From CAWAND01 sp963797485 (lineage in GTDB: Bacteria > Chloroflexota > Anaerolineae > Anaerolineales > E44-bin32): a stretch of DNA of 64,000 bases. Below the pieces are notes generated by a model. The model was not told the DNA's origin. It was given only the letters and a program-made list of their open reading frames with translations, and did not search any database. This document shows positions 18,647-27,142 of this stretch, in pieces. Every line of letters begins with the position of its first letter. Positions within the stretch are counted from its first letter, which is position 1. The stretch lies in NCBI GenBank assembly GCA_963797485.1, contig CAWCPF010000004.1, forward strand, positions 309,612 through 373,611, written 5' to 3'. The position numbers and the translations under genes were made by a program.

Positions 18647-20076
18647 AAGTGCTGTTTCTGACAGCCGAATTGGCCCCGCTGGCCAAGGTCGGGGGCCTGG
18701 CCGACGTCAGCGCTGAGCTGCCGGCGGCGCTGCGCCGGCGCGGGGTCGATGTGCGGGTGTGTGTGCCGCTGCACGCCAGCCTGGACGCATCGGCGCTCGA
18801 GCTGAAATATCTTGGGGAAGTGCGTGTCGGCTGCCCCGAGCCTGAGGCACGAGCACAGATCAGCTCTTCGACGTCCGACGGCGTCCCCATCTACTGGATC
18901 GATGGCGAGCCGGTGCGGCGTGTGGCCGGGATCTACGGCCCGCCTGGGATGGAGGGCCCGAAGTACACGTTTTCGGCCCTGGCGGGGCTGCATCTCGACG
19001 AGGTGACCGGGTGGGTTCCCGACATCCTGCATGCCAATGACTGGCATGCCGCGCCGGCGGTGCTCGGGCTGGCGCGCCGGCGCGCTCCGGGGGACGCCTG
19101 GTTCGGCGTGCGCAGTCTGCTAACCGTGCACAATCTGGCGTACATGGGCGCCGGCGCGGAGCAGGCGCTCACCGCCTGCGGCTTCGTGCCGTCGCAGGCC
19201 CCGGGTCTGCCGGAGTGGGCGCGGCACCTGCCTTTGCCCATGGGCCTGGCCAGCGCCGATTGGATCAGCACCGTCAGCCCAACCTATGCCGGCGAGATCC
19301 AGGGCAAGGCCCTGGGGAACGGCCTGGAGGGTCTGCTGGCTGCCAGGCGCGCCCGCCTGTGGGGGATTTTGAATGGAACTCGATCTGCGGCGGTGGGATC
19401 CAACCACCAATTCGGCCCTTTGGCTGACCTTTGACGCGGCGAGCCTGGACCGGCGCGAGGCCGGCAAGGCCCAGCTTCGGGCGGAGCTCGGTCTGACGCG
19501 CCGACCCGAGCGTGCCCTTGATCGCCATGATCGGACGCCTTGACCGGCAGAAGGGAGTGGACCTGGCCCTGGAAGCGCTGCCATCATTGGCGGACCGCCC
19601 TTGGCAGTGGATTCTGCAGGGCACAGGCGATCCGGAATTGGAGCGTCAGGCCGGCGACTTCGCGGCCCGCTTCCAGGCGCGCGCCAGGGCGGAACTGAGG
19701 TTCGATGCAACGCTGGCCCGCCGGATCTACGCCGCCGCCGACATCATTCTTGTGCCGTCTCGCTACGAGCCGTGCGGCCTGGCGCAGATGATCGGGATGC
19801 GCTACGGCGCGGTCCCGGTTGTCCGCGCCACGGGTGGATTGAAGGACACCGTCGTCGACGCAGGTTCAGAAGTCGGGCACCGGCTTCTGGTTCGAGGAGC
19901 CGACGCCCGAGTCGCTCGCGCAAGGGCTTGTCCGGGCGCTGGACGTGTACGGACAGCCGGAAAAGTGGCGGGCGCTTCAACAGCGCGCCATGCACGCCGA
20001 TCACAGTTGGGATGCATCCGTGAACCGATATCTGGACCTGTACGCAGACATGCTCGAGGGGGGCGGGCCGGGATGA
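18643..20076 (+). CDS. glgA: Glycogen synthase (three frameshifts)
   Basis: About 478 residues if three frameshifts are repaired (about 19375, 19500 and 19865). It is a GT5 glycogen/starch synthase transferring glucose from an NDP-glucose to a growing alpha-1,4 chain. The start MKVLFLTAELAPLAKVGGLA contains the KxGGL nucleotide-binding motif; ILHANDWHAAPA, LLTVHNLAYMG and ISTVSPTYAGEIQ follow. After the shifts come LIAMIGRLDRQKGVDLALEA, VPSRYEPCGLAQMIGMRYG and VVRATGGLKDTV, then GFWFEEPTPESLAQGLVRAL and a tail ending at TGA 20074-20076. That TGA overlaps the malQ ATG, which supports the reconstructed frame. Confidence 0.87.
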
Positions 20077-21575
20077 CCTCTCCGGCGAAGGGCCGAACCC
20101 GCTTGGCGGGAGTCCTGCTGCACCCGACCAGCCTGCCGGGGCCGTTCCTAATCGGCGATCTGGGCCCGTCGGCGGAAGCGTGGATTGACTGGCTGTCTGA
20201 AGCGGGCTGCCGTCTGTGGCAGATGCTGCCGATCTGTCCGACCGGCGACGGCCATTCCCCCTATCGGAGCCCTTCGGCCATGTCCGGAAGCCGCCTGCTC
20301 ATCAGCCTCGAGGGGCTGGTCGAAGATGGGCTCTTGAAGGCCGCGGAGCTCGATCCGGCCCGGAGCGCCTCGGGGGATCGAGTCGACTATGAGGGCGCGT
20401 CGGCGCTCAGGCAGCCGCTGCTGACTCTGGCGCTTGACCGCCTGGCGGCCGGCGCCAGGCCGGATCTGGTCGATCAGGCAGCTGAGTACGCCGAGGCACA
20501 TTCGGGCTGGCTGGACGACTATGCCCTGTACGTGGTGCTCAAGCGTCTGCACGCCGGGCGCCCATGGTTCGAGTGGCCGGTAGAGCACGCCCGGCGCCAC
20601 AGGCGGGATCTGGAGATGGTTCTGCACGCCGAACACTCCGCCGTCGTGGCTGAAAAACGCCTGCAGTTTTTGTTCGACCGGCAGTGGCGCAAGCTGCGCC
20701 AGCGCGCCAACGCCAGCGGCATCGAGCTGATGGGCGACATGCCGATCTTCGTCGCCCATGACAGCTGCGACGTGTGGGCCCATCCGGAGTTGTTTAAGTT
20801 GGATGTCGCCGGGCAGCCCAGCGTGGTGGCAGGTGTGCCACCGGACTTCTTCGCCTCGACCGGCCAACGCTGGGGGAACCCCGTCTATCGCTGGCCGGCC
20901 CACCGGGCCTCGGGCTACGCGTGGTGGATTGAGCGTTTCAAGATGTCCCTGGAGCGTTTCGACCGCATCCGGCTGGACCACTTCCGCGGATTCGAGTCGG
21001 CCTGGGAGATCCCGGCAGGCGATCCCACCGCCGAGCACGGGCGTTGGGTGCCAGGACCGGGCGAGGAGTTGTTCCGCACCGCCGAATTGGCCCTCGGCCG
21101 GCTGCCGCTGGTGGCCGAGGATCTTGGTGTGATCACACCCGAAGTCGAGTTGCTGCGGCAGCGGTTGGGCTACCCGGGCATGCGCGTGGTCCAGTTTGCC
21201 TTCGACGGCAATCGGGATCATCCTTATCTCCCCGCCAATTCGCCACCGGAGTGCATTGTGTACACTGGGACCCACGACAACCAGACCACTCGAGGCTGGT
21301 TTGACCACGCGCCCGAATCCGTCCGCCAGGCTTGCATGGCCACCCTGGGCACGGACGCCACCCACATCGCGTGGAAGCTTGTTGCCGCAGCCTGGGCGTC
21401 GGCGGCCGACACGGTGGTGGCCCCTATTCAGGACCTGCTCGAGCTGGGCGATGAGGCGCGCATGAATACTCCTGGCACCGACGAAGGCAACTGGCTGTGG
21501 CGGCTGGCTCCCCAGCAATTGAGCCATGAGCTGGCCGGGCGCGTCCGGGAACTCACTCTGGCCAATGGACGCTAA
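20073..21575 (+). CDS. malQ: 4-alpha-glucanotransferase (amylomaltase), GH77
   Basis: A 500-residue intact GH77 enzyme that transfers alpha-1,4-glucan segments between chains. Family motifs are LLHPTSLPGPFLIGDLG, the RLDHFRGFE segment with the catalytic Asp nucleophile, VAEDLGVITPEV with the acid/base Glu and YTGTHDNQTTRGW with the transition-state-stabilising Asp. ATG 20073 overlaps the glgA stop (ATGA); the open frame upstream belongs to a frameshifted part of glgA. With the GH57 enzyme and GlgA it forms a compact glycogen build-and-trim operon. No glycogen phosphorylase or GlgC is in the window. Confidence 0.92.
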   Translation: MTSPAKGRTRLAGVLLHPTSLPGPFLIGDLGPSAEAWIDWLSEAGCRLWQMLPICPTGDGHSPYRSPSAMSGSRLLISLEGLVEDGLLKAAELDPARSASGDRVDYEGASALRQPLLTLALDRLAAGARPDLVDQAAEYAEAHSGWLDDYALYVVLKRLHAGRPWFEWPVEHARRHRRDLEMVLHAEHSAVVAEKRLQFLFDRQWRKLRQRANASGIELMGDMPIFVAHDSCDVWAHPELFKLDVAGQPSVVAGVPPDFFASTGQRWGNPVYRWPAHRASGYAWWIERFKMSLERFDRIRLDHFRGFESAWEIPAGDPTAEHGRWVPGPGEELFRTAELALGRLPLVAEDLGVITPEVELLRQRLGYPGMRVVQFAFDGNRDHPYLPANSPPECIVYTGTHDNQTTRGWFDHAPESVRQACMATLGTDATHIAWKLVAAAWASAADTVVAPIQDLLELGDEARMNTPGTDEGNWLWRLAPQQLSHELAGRVRELTLANGR

Positions 21576-21756
21576 ACCTCGGCCGGCAAGTTTCCCCGAC
21601 CCCGCCGCGCCCCCGAAGGCCTCGCCGCCCGGCTGGCCGGCGGGCACGACCGACGAGGATCTCCGCTGCTGGATCTGCGACGGCCCGACGGCATACCGGC
21701 AATGCAAGATCATCTGCCCGCGGTGCGGTTTCACGCGCGACTGCTCCGATCCATGA
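21565..21756 (+). CDS. Small zinc-ribbon protein
   Basis: A 63-residue protein starting at ATG 21565, inside the last 11 bases of malQ. After a Pro/Ala-rich N-terminus it has CWICDGPTAYRQCKIICPRC followed by GFTRDCSDP. The CxxC pairs suggest a zinc ribbon of the rubredoxin/DNA-binding kind. Small proteins ending in a CGFTRDCSDP-like motif are widespread but have no assigned function, to my knowledge. Its overlap with malQ suggests co-expression with the glycogen operon. Function unknown. Confidence 0.6.
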   Translation: MDAKPRPASFPDPAAPPKASPPGWPAGTTDEDLRCWICDGPTAYRQCKIICPRCGFTRDCSDP

Positions 21757-21781
21757 GCAAACTCAAGGAGACCTTCATTCC

Positions 21782-22270
21782 ATGAAACTGGGCGTCATGA
21801 GTGACACGCACGACAACGTGTGGAAGCTTGAGGCGGCGTGTGAGCGTTTGCAGGACGTGGGAGCAGTTATCCACTGCGGCGATCTATGCTCACCGTTCGT
21901 GATCCGCCGCTTGGGCGAACGCCTGGCTGACATCCCTGTGCATGTTGTGTGGGGCAACAACGACGGGGATCAACATTCCATCGCCCGCGTAGCGGGCGAC
22001 TTCCCGGCCATCAGCCTGCACGGCGCGGTCGCCCACCTGCAGATTGAAGGCCTCAAAGTGGCCGTCAATCACTACCCTGAGATCGCCCGCGATCTGGCGC
22101 ACGCCGCGCGCTACGACCTGGTCTGCTACGGCCACGATCACAAAGCCAACCAGGAATGGGTTGGCGAGACTCTGCTGTTGAACCCCGGCGAATTGTTGGG
22201 GCTGCATGGCCGGAGCAGCCTGGCGGTCGTCGACACGTCCGATCGGACGGTGAGCTGGATTGACGTCTGA
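21782..22270 (+). CDS. YfcE/MJ0936-type metallophosphoesterase
   Basis: A 162-residue calcineurin-like phosphodiesterase. The metal-binding motifs are in order: GVMSDTHDN (DxH), VIHCGDLCSP (GD), VWGNNDGD (GNND), NHYP and CYGHDHKAN (GHxH). Enzymes of this size are phosphodiesterases on small substrates; the natural substrate is unknown. ATG 21782 is preceded by AAGGAGA. It is followed by an inverted repeat acting as a terminator and then the convergent tRNA-Arg gene. Confidence 0.85.
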   Translation: MKLGVMSDTHDNVWKLEAACERLQDVGAVIHCGDLCSPFVIRRLGERLADIPVHVVWGNNDGDQHSIARVAGDFPAISLHGAVAHLQIEGLKVAVNHYPEIARDLAHAARYDLVCYGHDHKANQEWVGETLLLNPGELLGLHGRSSLAVVDTSDRTVSWIDV

Positions 22271-22292
22271 TTCAACTTGTGAAAAAACACAC

Positions 22293-22322
22293 AAACGCCC
22301 CGAACTCGACGTCGGGGCGTTT
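22293..22322. terminator. Bidirectional rho-independent terminator
   Basis: Inverted repeat AAACGCCCCGA / TCGGGGCGTTT with an eight-base loop. It lies between the phosphoesterase gene and the 3' end of the convergent tRNA-Arg. The plus-strand side has A-runs before it and TTT after it, so it could end transcription from both sides. Confidence 0.75.
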
Positions 22323-22330
22323 GCTCGAGT

Positions 22331-22402
22331 GCCCCTGCGGCAACTCGAACGCCGGCCACTGCCTCCGGAGGGCAGTGCTCTATCCAACTGAGCTACAGGG
22401 GC
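22331..22402 (-). tRNA. tRNA-Arg (anticodon CCG)
   Basis: The minus strand folds as a full tRNA: acceptor GCCCCTG / CAGGGGC, a D arm GCTCAGTTGGATAGAGC, anticodon stem CTGCC / GGCAG with loop CTCCGGA, and T arm GGCGTTCGAGTTGCC. The loop gives anticodon CCG, reading CGG (arginine). It is 72 nt with no encoded CCA. A minus-strand TACAAT box lies just upstream at 22414-22419, and the terminator hairpin at 22293-22322 lies downstream. Confidence 0.93.
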
Positions 22403-22413
22403 ATGTGCCGGCC

Positions 22414-22419
22414 ATTGTA
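22414..22419 (-). promoter_or_regulatory. Candidate -10 box of tRNA-Arg
   Basis: The minus strand reads TACAAT 12 bases upstream of the mature tRNA 5' end. Position fits a -10 box; no clear -35 was identified. Confidence 0.4.
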
Positions 22420-22460
22420 ATTCACACCCAGATGCCAATCAAGCGCCGGGCTTGCGGCGC

Positions 22461-24713
22461 CTACGCGGGGGTGCGCGTCTGCGCGTCCATGACCGATATG
22501 GCGGCCATGTTAACGATATTCTCGACGTCGTCCCCGGTTTGCAGGACGTGCACCGGCGCGCCGATGCCCAGCAGGATCGGCCCGATGGCGCGCGCCTTCC
22601 CAAGCCGGGCCAGCAGCTTGTATGCCACGTTGGCCAACTCCAACGACGGAAAGATCAACACATTGGCGTCGCGCACCCGGCTGAAGGCGTAGCGCGTATC
22701 GACCAACTCTGCTACCACCGCCGTGTCAGCCTGCATTTCTCCGTCGATGGCCAGGTCGGGCCGCTTGGCGCGCACCAACTCGACGGCCCGGCGGACCTTG
22801 TCGGTCAGCGGATGGCGCGTGCTCCCGAAATTGGAGAAAGACAGCATGGCGACGCGGGGTTCGATCTCGAGCTCCCTGGCGAAGTCAGCCGCCAGGATGG
22901 CGATCTCGGCCAGGTCATCTGATGTGGGATCGATGTTGACCGTGGCATCGCTGAACATATACAGGCGGTCGTCGACAATCATCAGATACACCCCCGCCGC
23001 CCGTGAAGCTCCAGGGCGGGTGTGGAAGATCTCGAGGGCGGGTTTGATCACTTCTGGGTAGTCATAGGTCAGGCCCGAGACGAACGCATCGGCGTCTCCC
23101 ATGTACACCATCATTGGGCCGAAAATGTTGGGTTGCTGGACCATCCTGCGGGCGTTCTGGGGCGTCATGCCTTTGCGCATCCGCAGCTTGAGATAAGCGT
23201 CTGCATATTCGTCCAGGCGGTCAAACCCGGCCGGGTCGATGACCGGGAATTTCAGCTCCAAACCCAGGTCGTCCATGAGGCCGCTGACGCGCTCCTGGCG
23301 GCCGAGCAGGATCGGTTGGCCGATCTTCTCTTCCACCACCTGGGCTGCCGCCCGCAGGATCTTGGGCTGCTCACCCTCGCCAAACACGATGCGTTTGGGG
23401 GACTGCCGCGCGCGATTCATAATGAAGTGACGGACATACTCGCCATGGCCGCGGCGCAGGGCCAGCTGCTCGCGATAGGCATCGACGTCGAGTTGGACCC
23501 GGGCGGCGCCGCTCTCGATGGCGGCTTTGGCCACGGCCGGCGACTCCCACAGCATCACCCGAGGATCGAGTGGCTTGGGGATGAAGTACTCCTCGCCGAA
23601 CTTGAGGCTCGTCATCCCATATGCCCGAAGCACGCTGTCGGGGACATCCTGGCGCGCCAGATCGGCCAGGGCGCGGGCGGCGGCGATCTTCATGTCCTCG
23701 TTGATGGCCGTGGCGCGCACATCCAGCGCCCCGCGGAAGATGTACGGGAATCCCAGCACGTTGTTGATTTGGTTGGGATAGTCGCTCCGTCCGGTGGCCA
23801 CCAGCGCGTCTGGCCGGGCTTCCTTGGCCAACTCGTACTTGATCTCCGGGTCCGGATTCGCCATGGCGAAGATCAGCGGCCGGTTGCCCATGGTCTTGAC
23901 CATGGCCGGCGTCAGGACGTCGGGCGCCGACAAACCGTAGAAAACGTCGGCGTCCCGAATCGCGTCGGCCAAGGTGCGGGCCTGGGTGTCGGCCGCGAAG
24001 CGGGCCTTGTATTCGTTCATGCCCTGTTCGCGGCCCTTGTAGACCACGCCCTTTGAGTCGACCAGCACAATATGGTCGAGTTGGACCCCCAGGCGGATGG
24101 CCAGGTCGCCGCATGAAATGGCAGCCGCGCCGGCCCCGGAAATCACCAGCCGGATGTTGCCGATGTCCTTGCCGACGATCTCGAGCGCATTTAGCAGTGC
24201 CGCGCCGGTGATGATGGCGGTCCCGTGCTGGTCATCGTGAAAGACCGGGATGTCGAGCCGCGCTTTGAGTGTGTTCTCGACATAAAAACACTCTGGCGCC
24301 TTGATGTCCTCCAGGTTGATCCCCCCGAAGGTCGGGGCCAACGCGGCCACGACTTCGATCAACAGGTCAGGGTCGTCCGCCTCGACCTCGATGTCGAATA
24401 CATCCACATCGGCGAAGCTTTTGAACAGGACGGCTTTGCCCTCCATGACCGGCTTGGAGGCCAGGGGTCCGCGGTCACCCAAACCGAGGATCGCCGTGCC
24501 ATTCGTGACCACGCCCACCAGGTTGCCCTTGGCCGTGTACTCATAAGCCGTGAGGGCATCCTTCTCGATTTCGAGCACGGGCTGAGCCACGCCCGGTGTG
24601 TAGGCCAGGGACAAATCGCGCTGCGACACAAGCGGTTTGGTCGGGCAGATGGCGATCTTTCCCGGCCGGCCGGTTCGATGGTATTCAAGGACTTCCTCAC
24701 GTGTGACGGCCAT
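22461..24713 (-). CDS. maeB: Malic enzyme-phosphotransacetylase fusion protein
   Basis: A 750-residue two-domain protein of the MaeB type, decarboxylating malate to pyruvate with reduction of NAD(P)+. Residues about 1-420 are malic enzyme: SLAYTPGVAQPV, GNLVGVVTNGTAILGLGD, VFHDDQHGTAIITGAALLN and the nucleotide-binding VISGAGAAAISCGDLA. Residues about 430-750 resemble phosphotransacetylase (PKRIVFGEGEQPKILRAAAQ, GLTYDYPEVIKPAL). In characterised MaeB enzymes this domain is regulatory (acetyl-CoA) and not catalytic. The start ATG 24713 has GGAGG upstream. A palindromic Rex-like site lies about 147 bp upstream. Confidence 0.92.
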   Translation of the reverse strand: MAVTREEVLEYHRTGRPGKIAICPTKPLVSQRDLSLAYTPGVAQPVLEIEKDALTAYEYTAKGNLVGVVTNGTAILGLGDRGPLASKPVMEGKAVLFKSFADVDVFDIEVEADDPDLLIEVVAALAPTFGGINLEDIKAPECFYVENTLKARLDIPVFHDDQHGTAIITGAALLNALEIVGKDIGNIRLVISGAGAAAISCGDLAIRLGVQLDHIVLVDSKGVVYKGREQGMNEYKARFAADTQARTLADAIRDADVFYGLSAPDVLTPAMVKTMGNRPLIFAMANPDPEIKYELAKEARPDALVATGRSDYPNQINNVLGFPYIFRGALDVRATAINEDMKIAAARALADLARQDVPDSVLRAYGMTSLKFGEEYFIPKPLDPRVMLWESPAVAKAAIESGAARVQLDVDAYREQLALRRGHGEYVRHFIMNRARQSPKRIVFGEGEQPKILRAAAQVVEEKIGQPILLGRQERVSGLMDDLGLELKFPVIDPAGFDRLDEYADAYLKLRMRKGMTPQNARRMVQQPNIFGPMMVYMGDADAFVSGLTYDYPEVIKPALEIFHTRPGASRAAGVYLMIVDDRLYMFSDATVNIDPTSDDLAEIAILAADFARELEIEPRVAMLSFSNFGSTRHPLTDKVRRAVELVRAKRPDLAIDGEMQADTAVVAELVDTRYAFSRVRDANVLIFPSLELANVAYKLLARLGKARAIGPILLGIGAPVHVLQTGDDVENIVNMAAISVMDAQTRTPA

Positions 24714-25053
24714 GCTGTCTACCTCCGGACGGATGATGATAAGACCGGTGAGATGCGATGCAGTCTATGGGAGACAACCCTGAATTGGGTGCCTGGGTGC
24801 ACGGTTTTGATGGTCGCGCCGGGCAAAGCGGCGAAAAGCTACCCAATGTCACATTGGCGTTGTGCCATTCGGCACAAAACAATCGCCCCCGGACCTGAGG
24901 GGGGCAAGTCCGAGGGCGGTCGCGACATTGACCCTACGGCCAAGTGACGACAATCCACATTCTAGACCTCCACGTGCGAACCGCAATAGTGACTCTGTCC
25001 CAATCAGCGGCGAAGTTGCTTCGAACGGTCCCAACCGTGGGGGATATACGAAG
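24714..25053. other. Intergenic region without a recognisable gene
   Basis: About 340 bp between the malic enzyme start and the terminator of tRNA-Pro. It contains a palindrome at 24860-24877 and probable promoter elements for the malic enzyme gene (a minus-strand TATCAT near 24736). I recognised no ORF, RNA gene or riboswitch. Confidence 0.5.
24860..24877. promoter_or_regulatory. Palindromic Rex-like operator upstream of malic enzyme
   Basis: TTGTGCCATTCGGCACAA is a perfect 7-4-7 inverted repeat. It keeps the TTGTG-N8-CACAA core of Rex sites but has CC/GG where the consensus has AA/TT. It lies about 147 bp upstream of the malic enzyme start. It may be bound by Rex or by another regulator of the CRP/FNR or LacI type. 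Confidence 0.35.
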
Positions 25054-25078
25054 GCGGGCTGCCCGAAAGGCAGCCCGC
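25054..25078 (-). terminator. Hairpin downstream of tRNA-Pro
   Basis: A 10-bp stem GCGGGCTGCC / GGCAGCCCGC with a five-base loop, directly after the tRNA-Pro 3' end on the minus strand and followed by CTTCGTAT. Position and strength fit a terminator, although the T-run is short. Confidence 0.6.
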
Positions 25079-25086
25079 TCGTCTGT

Positions 25087-25160
25087 CGGGGCGGGCGGAT
25101 TTGAACCGCCGACCTCACGGACCCGAACCGTGCGCTCTAGCCGGGCTGAGCCACGCCCCG
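25087..25160 (-). tRNA. tRNA-Pro (anticodon CGG)
   Basis: The minus strand gives a complete cloverleaf: acceptor CGGGGCG / CGCCCCG, D arm GCTCAGCCCGGCTAGAGC, anticodon stem CACGG / CCGTG with loop TTCGGGT, and T arm GGCGGTTCAAATCCGCC. Anticodon CGG reads CCG (proline). It is 74 nt with no encoded CCA. A TATAAT box lies 27 bases upstream. Confidence 0.93.
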
Positions 25161-25186
25161 AGGGTCCCTTGCTGGAATGCGAAGGC

Positions 25187-25192
25187 ATTATA
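25187..25192 (-). promoter_or_regulatory. -10 box of tRNA-Pro
   Basis: The minus strand reads a perfect TATAAT 27 bases upstream of the mature tRNA 5' end. No clear -35 was found. Confidence 0.5.
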
Positions 25193-25229
25193 CCGGAGGA
25201 GGCCTCGGCGGGCAATGATACCCCTTCCC

Positions 25230-25612
25230 CTCATCCCCAAAGCCGCACGCGTAAGGGGCCACTCGGGCGGCTCGCCTTTCCTGCGGCGGCAGGAATGTGA
25301 GGCAAAGGAGCCAAGGTCCCGTGGCAGCGCTCCACGGCAGCGCTCCACAAGCCAACGACATTGGGGATGCCCCGGCTCGGCCTCGCCTCGCTCGGAGTGA
25401 CATGTTGAGGGTGTCATCCCCAACGCCGCAGGCGTAAGGGGCCACTCAGGCGGCTCACCTTTCCTGCGGCGGCAGGAATGTGAGGCAAAGGAGCCAAGGT
25501 CCCGTGGCAGCGCTCCACGGCAGCGCTCCACAAGCCAACGACATTGAGGTTGCCTCGGCTCGGCTTCACTCCGCTCGGAATGACATGTTGAGGGTGTCAT
25601 CCCGAGGGCCGC
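25230..25612. repeat. Tandem 183-bp repeat, two full copies plus a partial third
   Basis: The block around GTAAGGGGCCACTC at 25251 recurs at 25434, and GTGTCATCCC at 25411 recurs at 25594, giving a 183-bp period. The copies differ at a few positions. Each unit contains CTGCGGCGGCAGGAATGTGA, an internal doublet of GCAGCGCTCCAC, and the motif CGCTCGGAATGACATGTT. Minus-strand translations (CHSERSEAE...) are the well-known spurious peptides of this class of dispersed repeat. The region 25161-25744 holds no gene. Confidence 0.9.
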
Positions 25613-25744
25613 AGGCACGCGGGATCGCCGAGGCGACACGTCCCTTTCGGCTGGTCCAAGGAATTGTGCTTCGGTTCTCCGGCACCTGGAGAAAGCTTAG
25701 CTGCGAAGATTGATATAAAGGGGAGGGAACGAGCCGGTATCAGA

Positions 25745-27026
25745 TCAAGCCGTCTTGAAGACGCGCGCGGCCGCCTCAGCCTGGCGCTCGTTGATCGGCA
25801 GCGTGAAGCAAAACAGGCTGCCCACCCCCTCTTTGCTTTCGCACCAAATCTGGCCGCTGTGCATCTCGACCATCGCCTTGGCGATCGACAGACCCAGCCC
25901 CATCCCGCCGTGCTTGCGGGTCAGATGCGATTCGACCTGGTAGAAGCGCTCGAAGACGCGCTCGATCTCGGTGGCTGGGATGCCGATGCCGGTGTCCACT
26001 ACGAATACCTGGACATAACCGCCCGACGACTCGGCTTTGACCCCCACTTGGCCGGCCTCGTCGGTGAACGCCGAGCGCGTTGCGAACCAGGTTGGTGAGG
26101 ACCACATCGATCTTCTCCTGGTCCCCCTCGACCTGGAGCGGATCCCCTTCGGGCACGTCGAAACTCAACTCGATCTTCTTGGCTTGCGCTCCGGCCATGA
26201 ACCGTGACGCCACCTGCCCAATCAGGTCGGAGACCGAGAACGTGGCCCGCCGGACCTTCGACTGGCCCTGATCCCTGTGGGCGATGGCCGACATGTCCTC
26301 AATGATTTCCTTCAACCGCAGCGCGCTGCGGATGATGACTTCCATCTGCTCACCGTACTTGGGCGGCACGAAATCTTGGATGAAGGTGGCGTGGCCGAGG
26401 ATCAATCCCAGGGGGGTTCGCAGCTCGTGTGAGGCGATGGCGATGAAGTCCGACTTCATCCGGTCGAGCCGGGTCAGCTCGGCATTGGCTTCTTTGAGCT
26501 GGCTGAGCAGTTGGGCATTCTCGATGGCAATCGCCGCCTGCGCCGCCAGCGCCTCCAGGACCGCCAGGTCCTCTTCGGTATAATGCCGGTCGTTCAGCTT
26601 GTTGACGGCTTCGATCACGCCGATGGGTTCCTGCTTGACCATCAGCGGAACCCCGAGGATCGACATGGTCTTGAACTTCAGGGCGCGATCGACTTCCCGG
26701 AAGACGCGCTTGTCGCTCTCAGCGTCCTTGATCACCAGGGGCAGGGCGTTGCCGAAGATCCATCCCGCCACCGAGGAGTCCAGCGGGACGCTGATCTCCA
26801 TCATGCTTTCGCGCTGCAGGCCGGTGGCAGCTTCAAACCGCAACTCATCGGCCTCGGCGTGGTAGAGGAGGATCGAGGCTGCCTGGCTGTCGGTTAGCTC
26901 GCACGCCAGATCGACGATCGACTGCAGCAGCGGCGGCAGGTCGAGCGTCGAGGATAGGATGCGGCTGATTTCGAGCAACCGATCCAGTTGTCGATCGGAG
27001 CTCAAAGGTGTCGAAGGACTCGCCAT
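25745..27026 (-). CDS. GAF-domain sensor histidine kinase (one frameshift)
   Basis: About 427 residues after repair of one frameshift near 26068-26080. Residues about 15-170 are a GAF domain (RLLEISRILSSTLDLPPLLQ, ILGVPLMVKQEPIGVIEAVN). A short coiled linker and HisKA follow, with His200 in IASHELRTPLGLILGH, then an HATPase domain continuing in the other frame with VVDTGIGIPATEIERVF and GGMGLGLSIAK. It has no membrane segment. Start ATG 27026. No cognate response regulator is adjacent. It resembles the C-terminal half of the larger GAF/PAS kinase at 5120-7687. Confidence 0.85.
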
Positions 27027-27074
27027 GGATCGTCCTTTCGGCCGATTCTAGCACAGCGAGACCGATGGACAAGT

Positions 27075-27080
27075 TACAAT
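27075..27080 (+). promoter_or_regulatory. Candidate -10 box of the inositol phosphate synthase gene
   Basis: TACAAT lies 62 bases upstream of ATG 27143, in the short gap between divergent genes. The -35 region is weak. Confidence 0.35.
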
Positions 27081-27142
27081 AGGCTTTCCACGGCCTGGTC
27101 CGTCATGTGGTTGGCGGCCGGCCAAACAATGAGGAGACTTGC

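Noticed and set aside
20148..21734. Long minus-strand ORF opposite malQ
   Set aside because: Antisense shadow with no recognisable domain; malQ is intact on the other strand.
22277..22294. Rex-like TTGTGAAAAAACACACAA
   Set aside because: One half-site has two mismatches, and it lies at the 3' end of the phosphoesterase gene beside a terminator, not in a promoter.
25115..25639. Minus-strand ORF with duplicated CHSERSEAE-like peptide
   Set aside because: It is the translation of the tandem 183-bp repeat, a well-known type of spurious ORF, and has no gene-like start.
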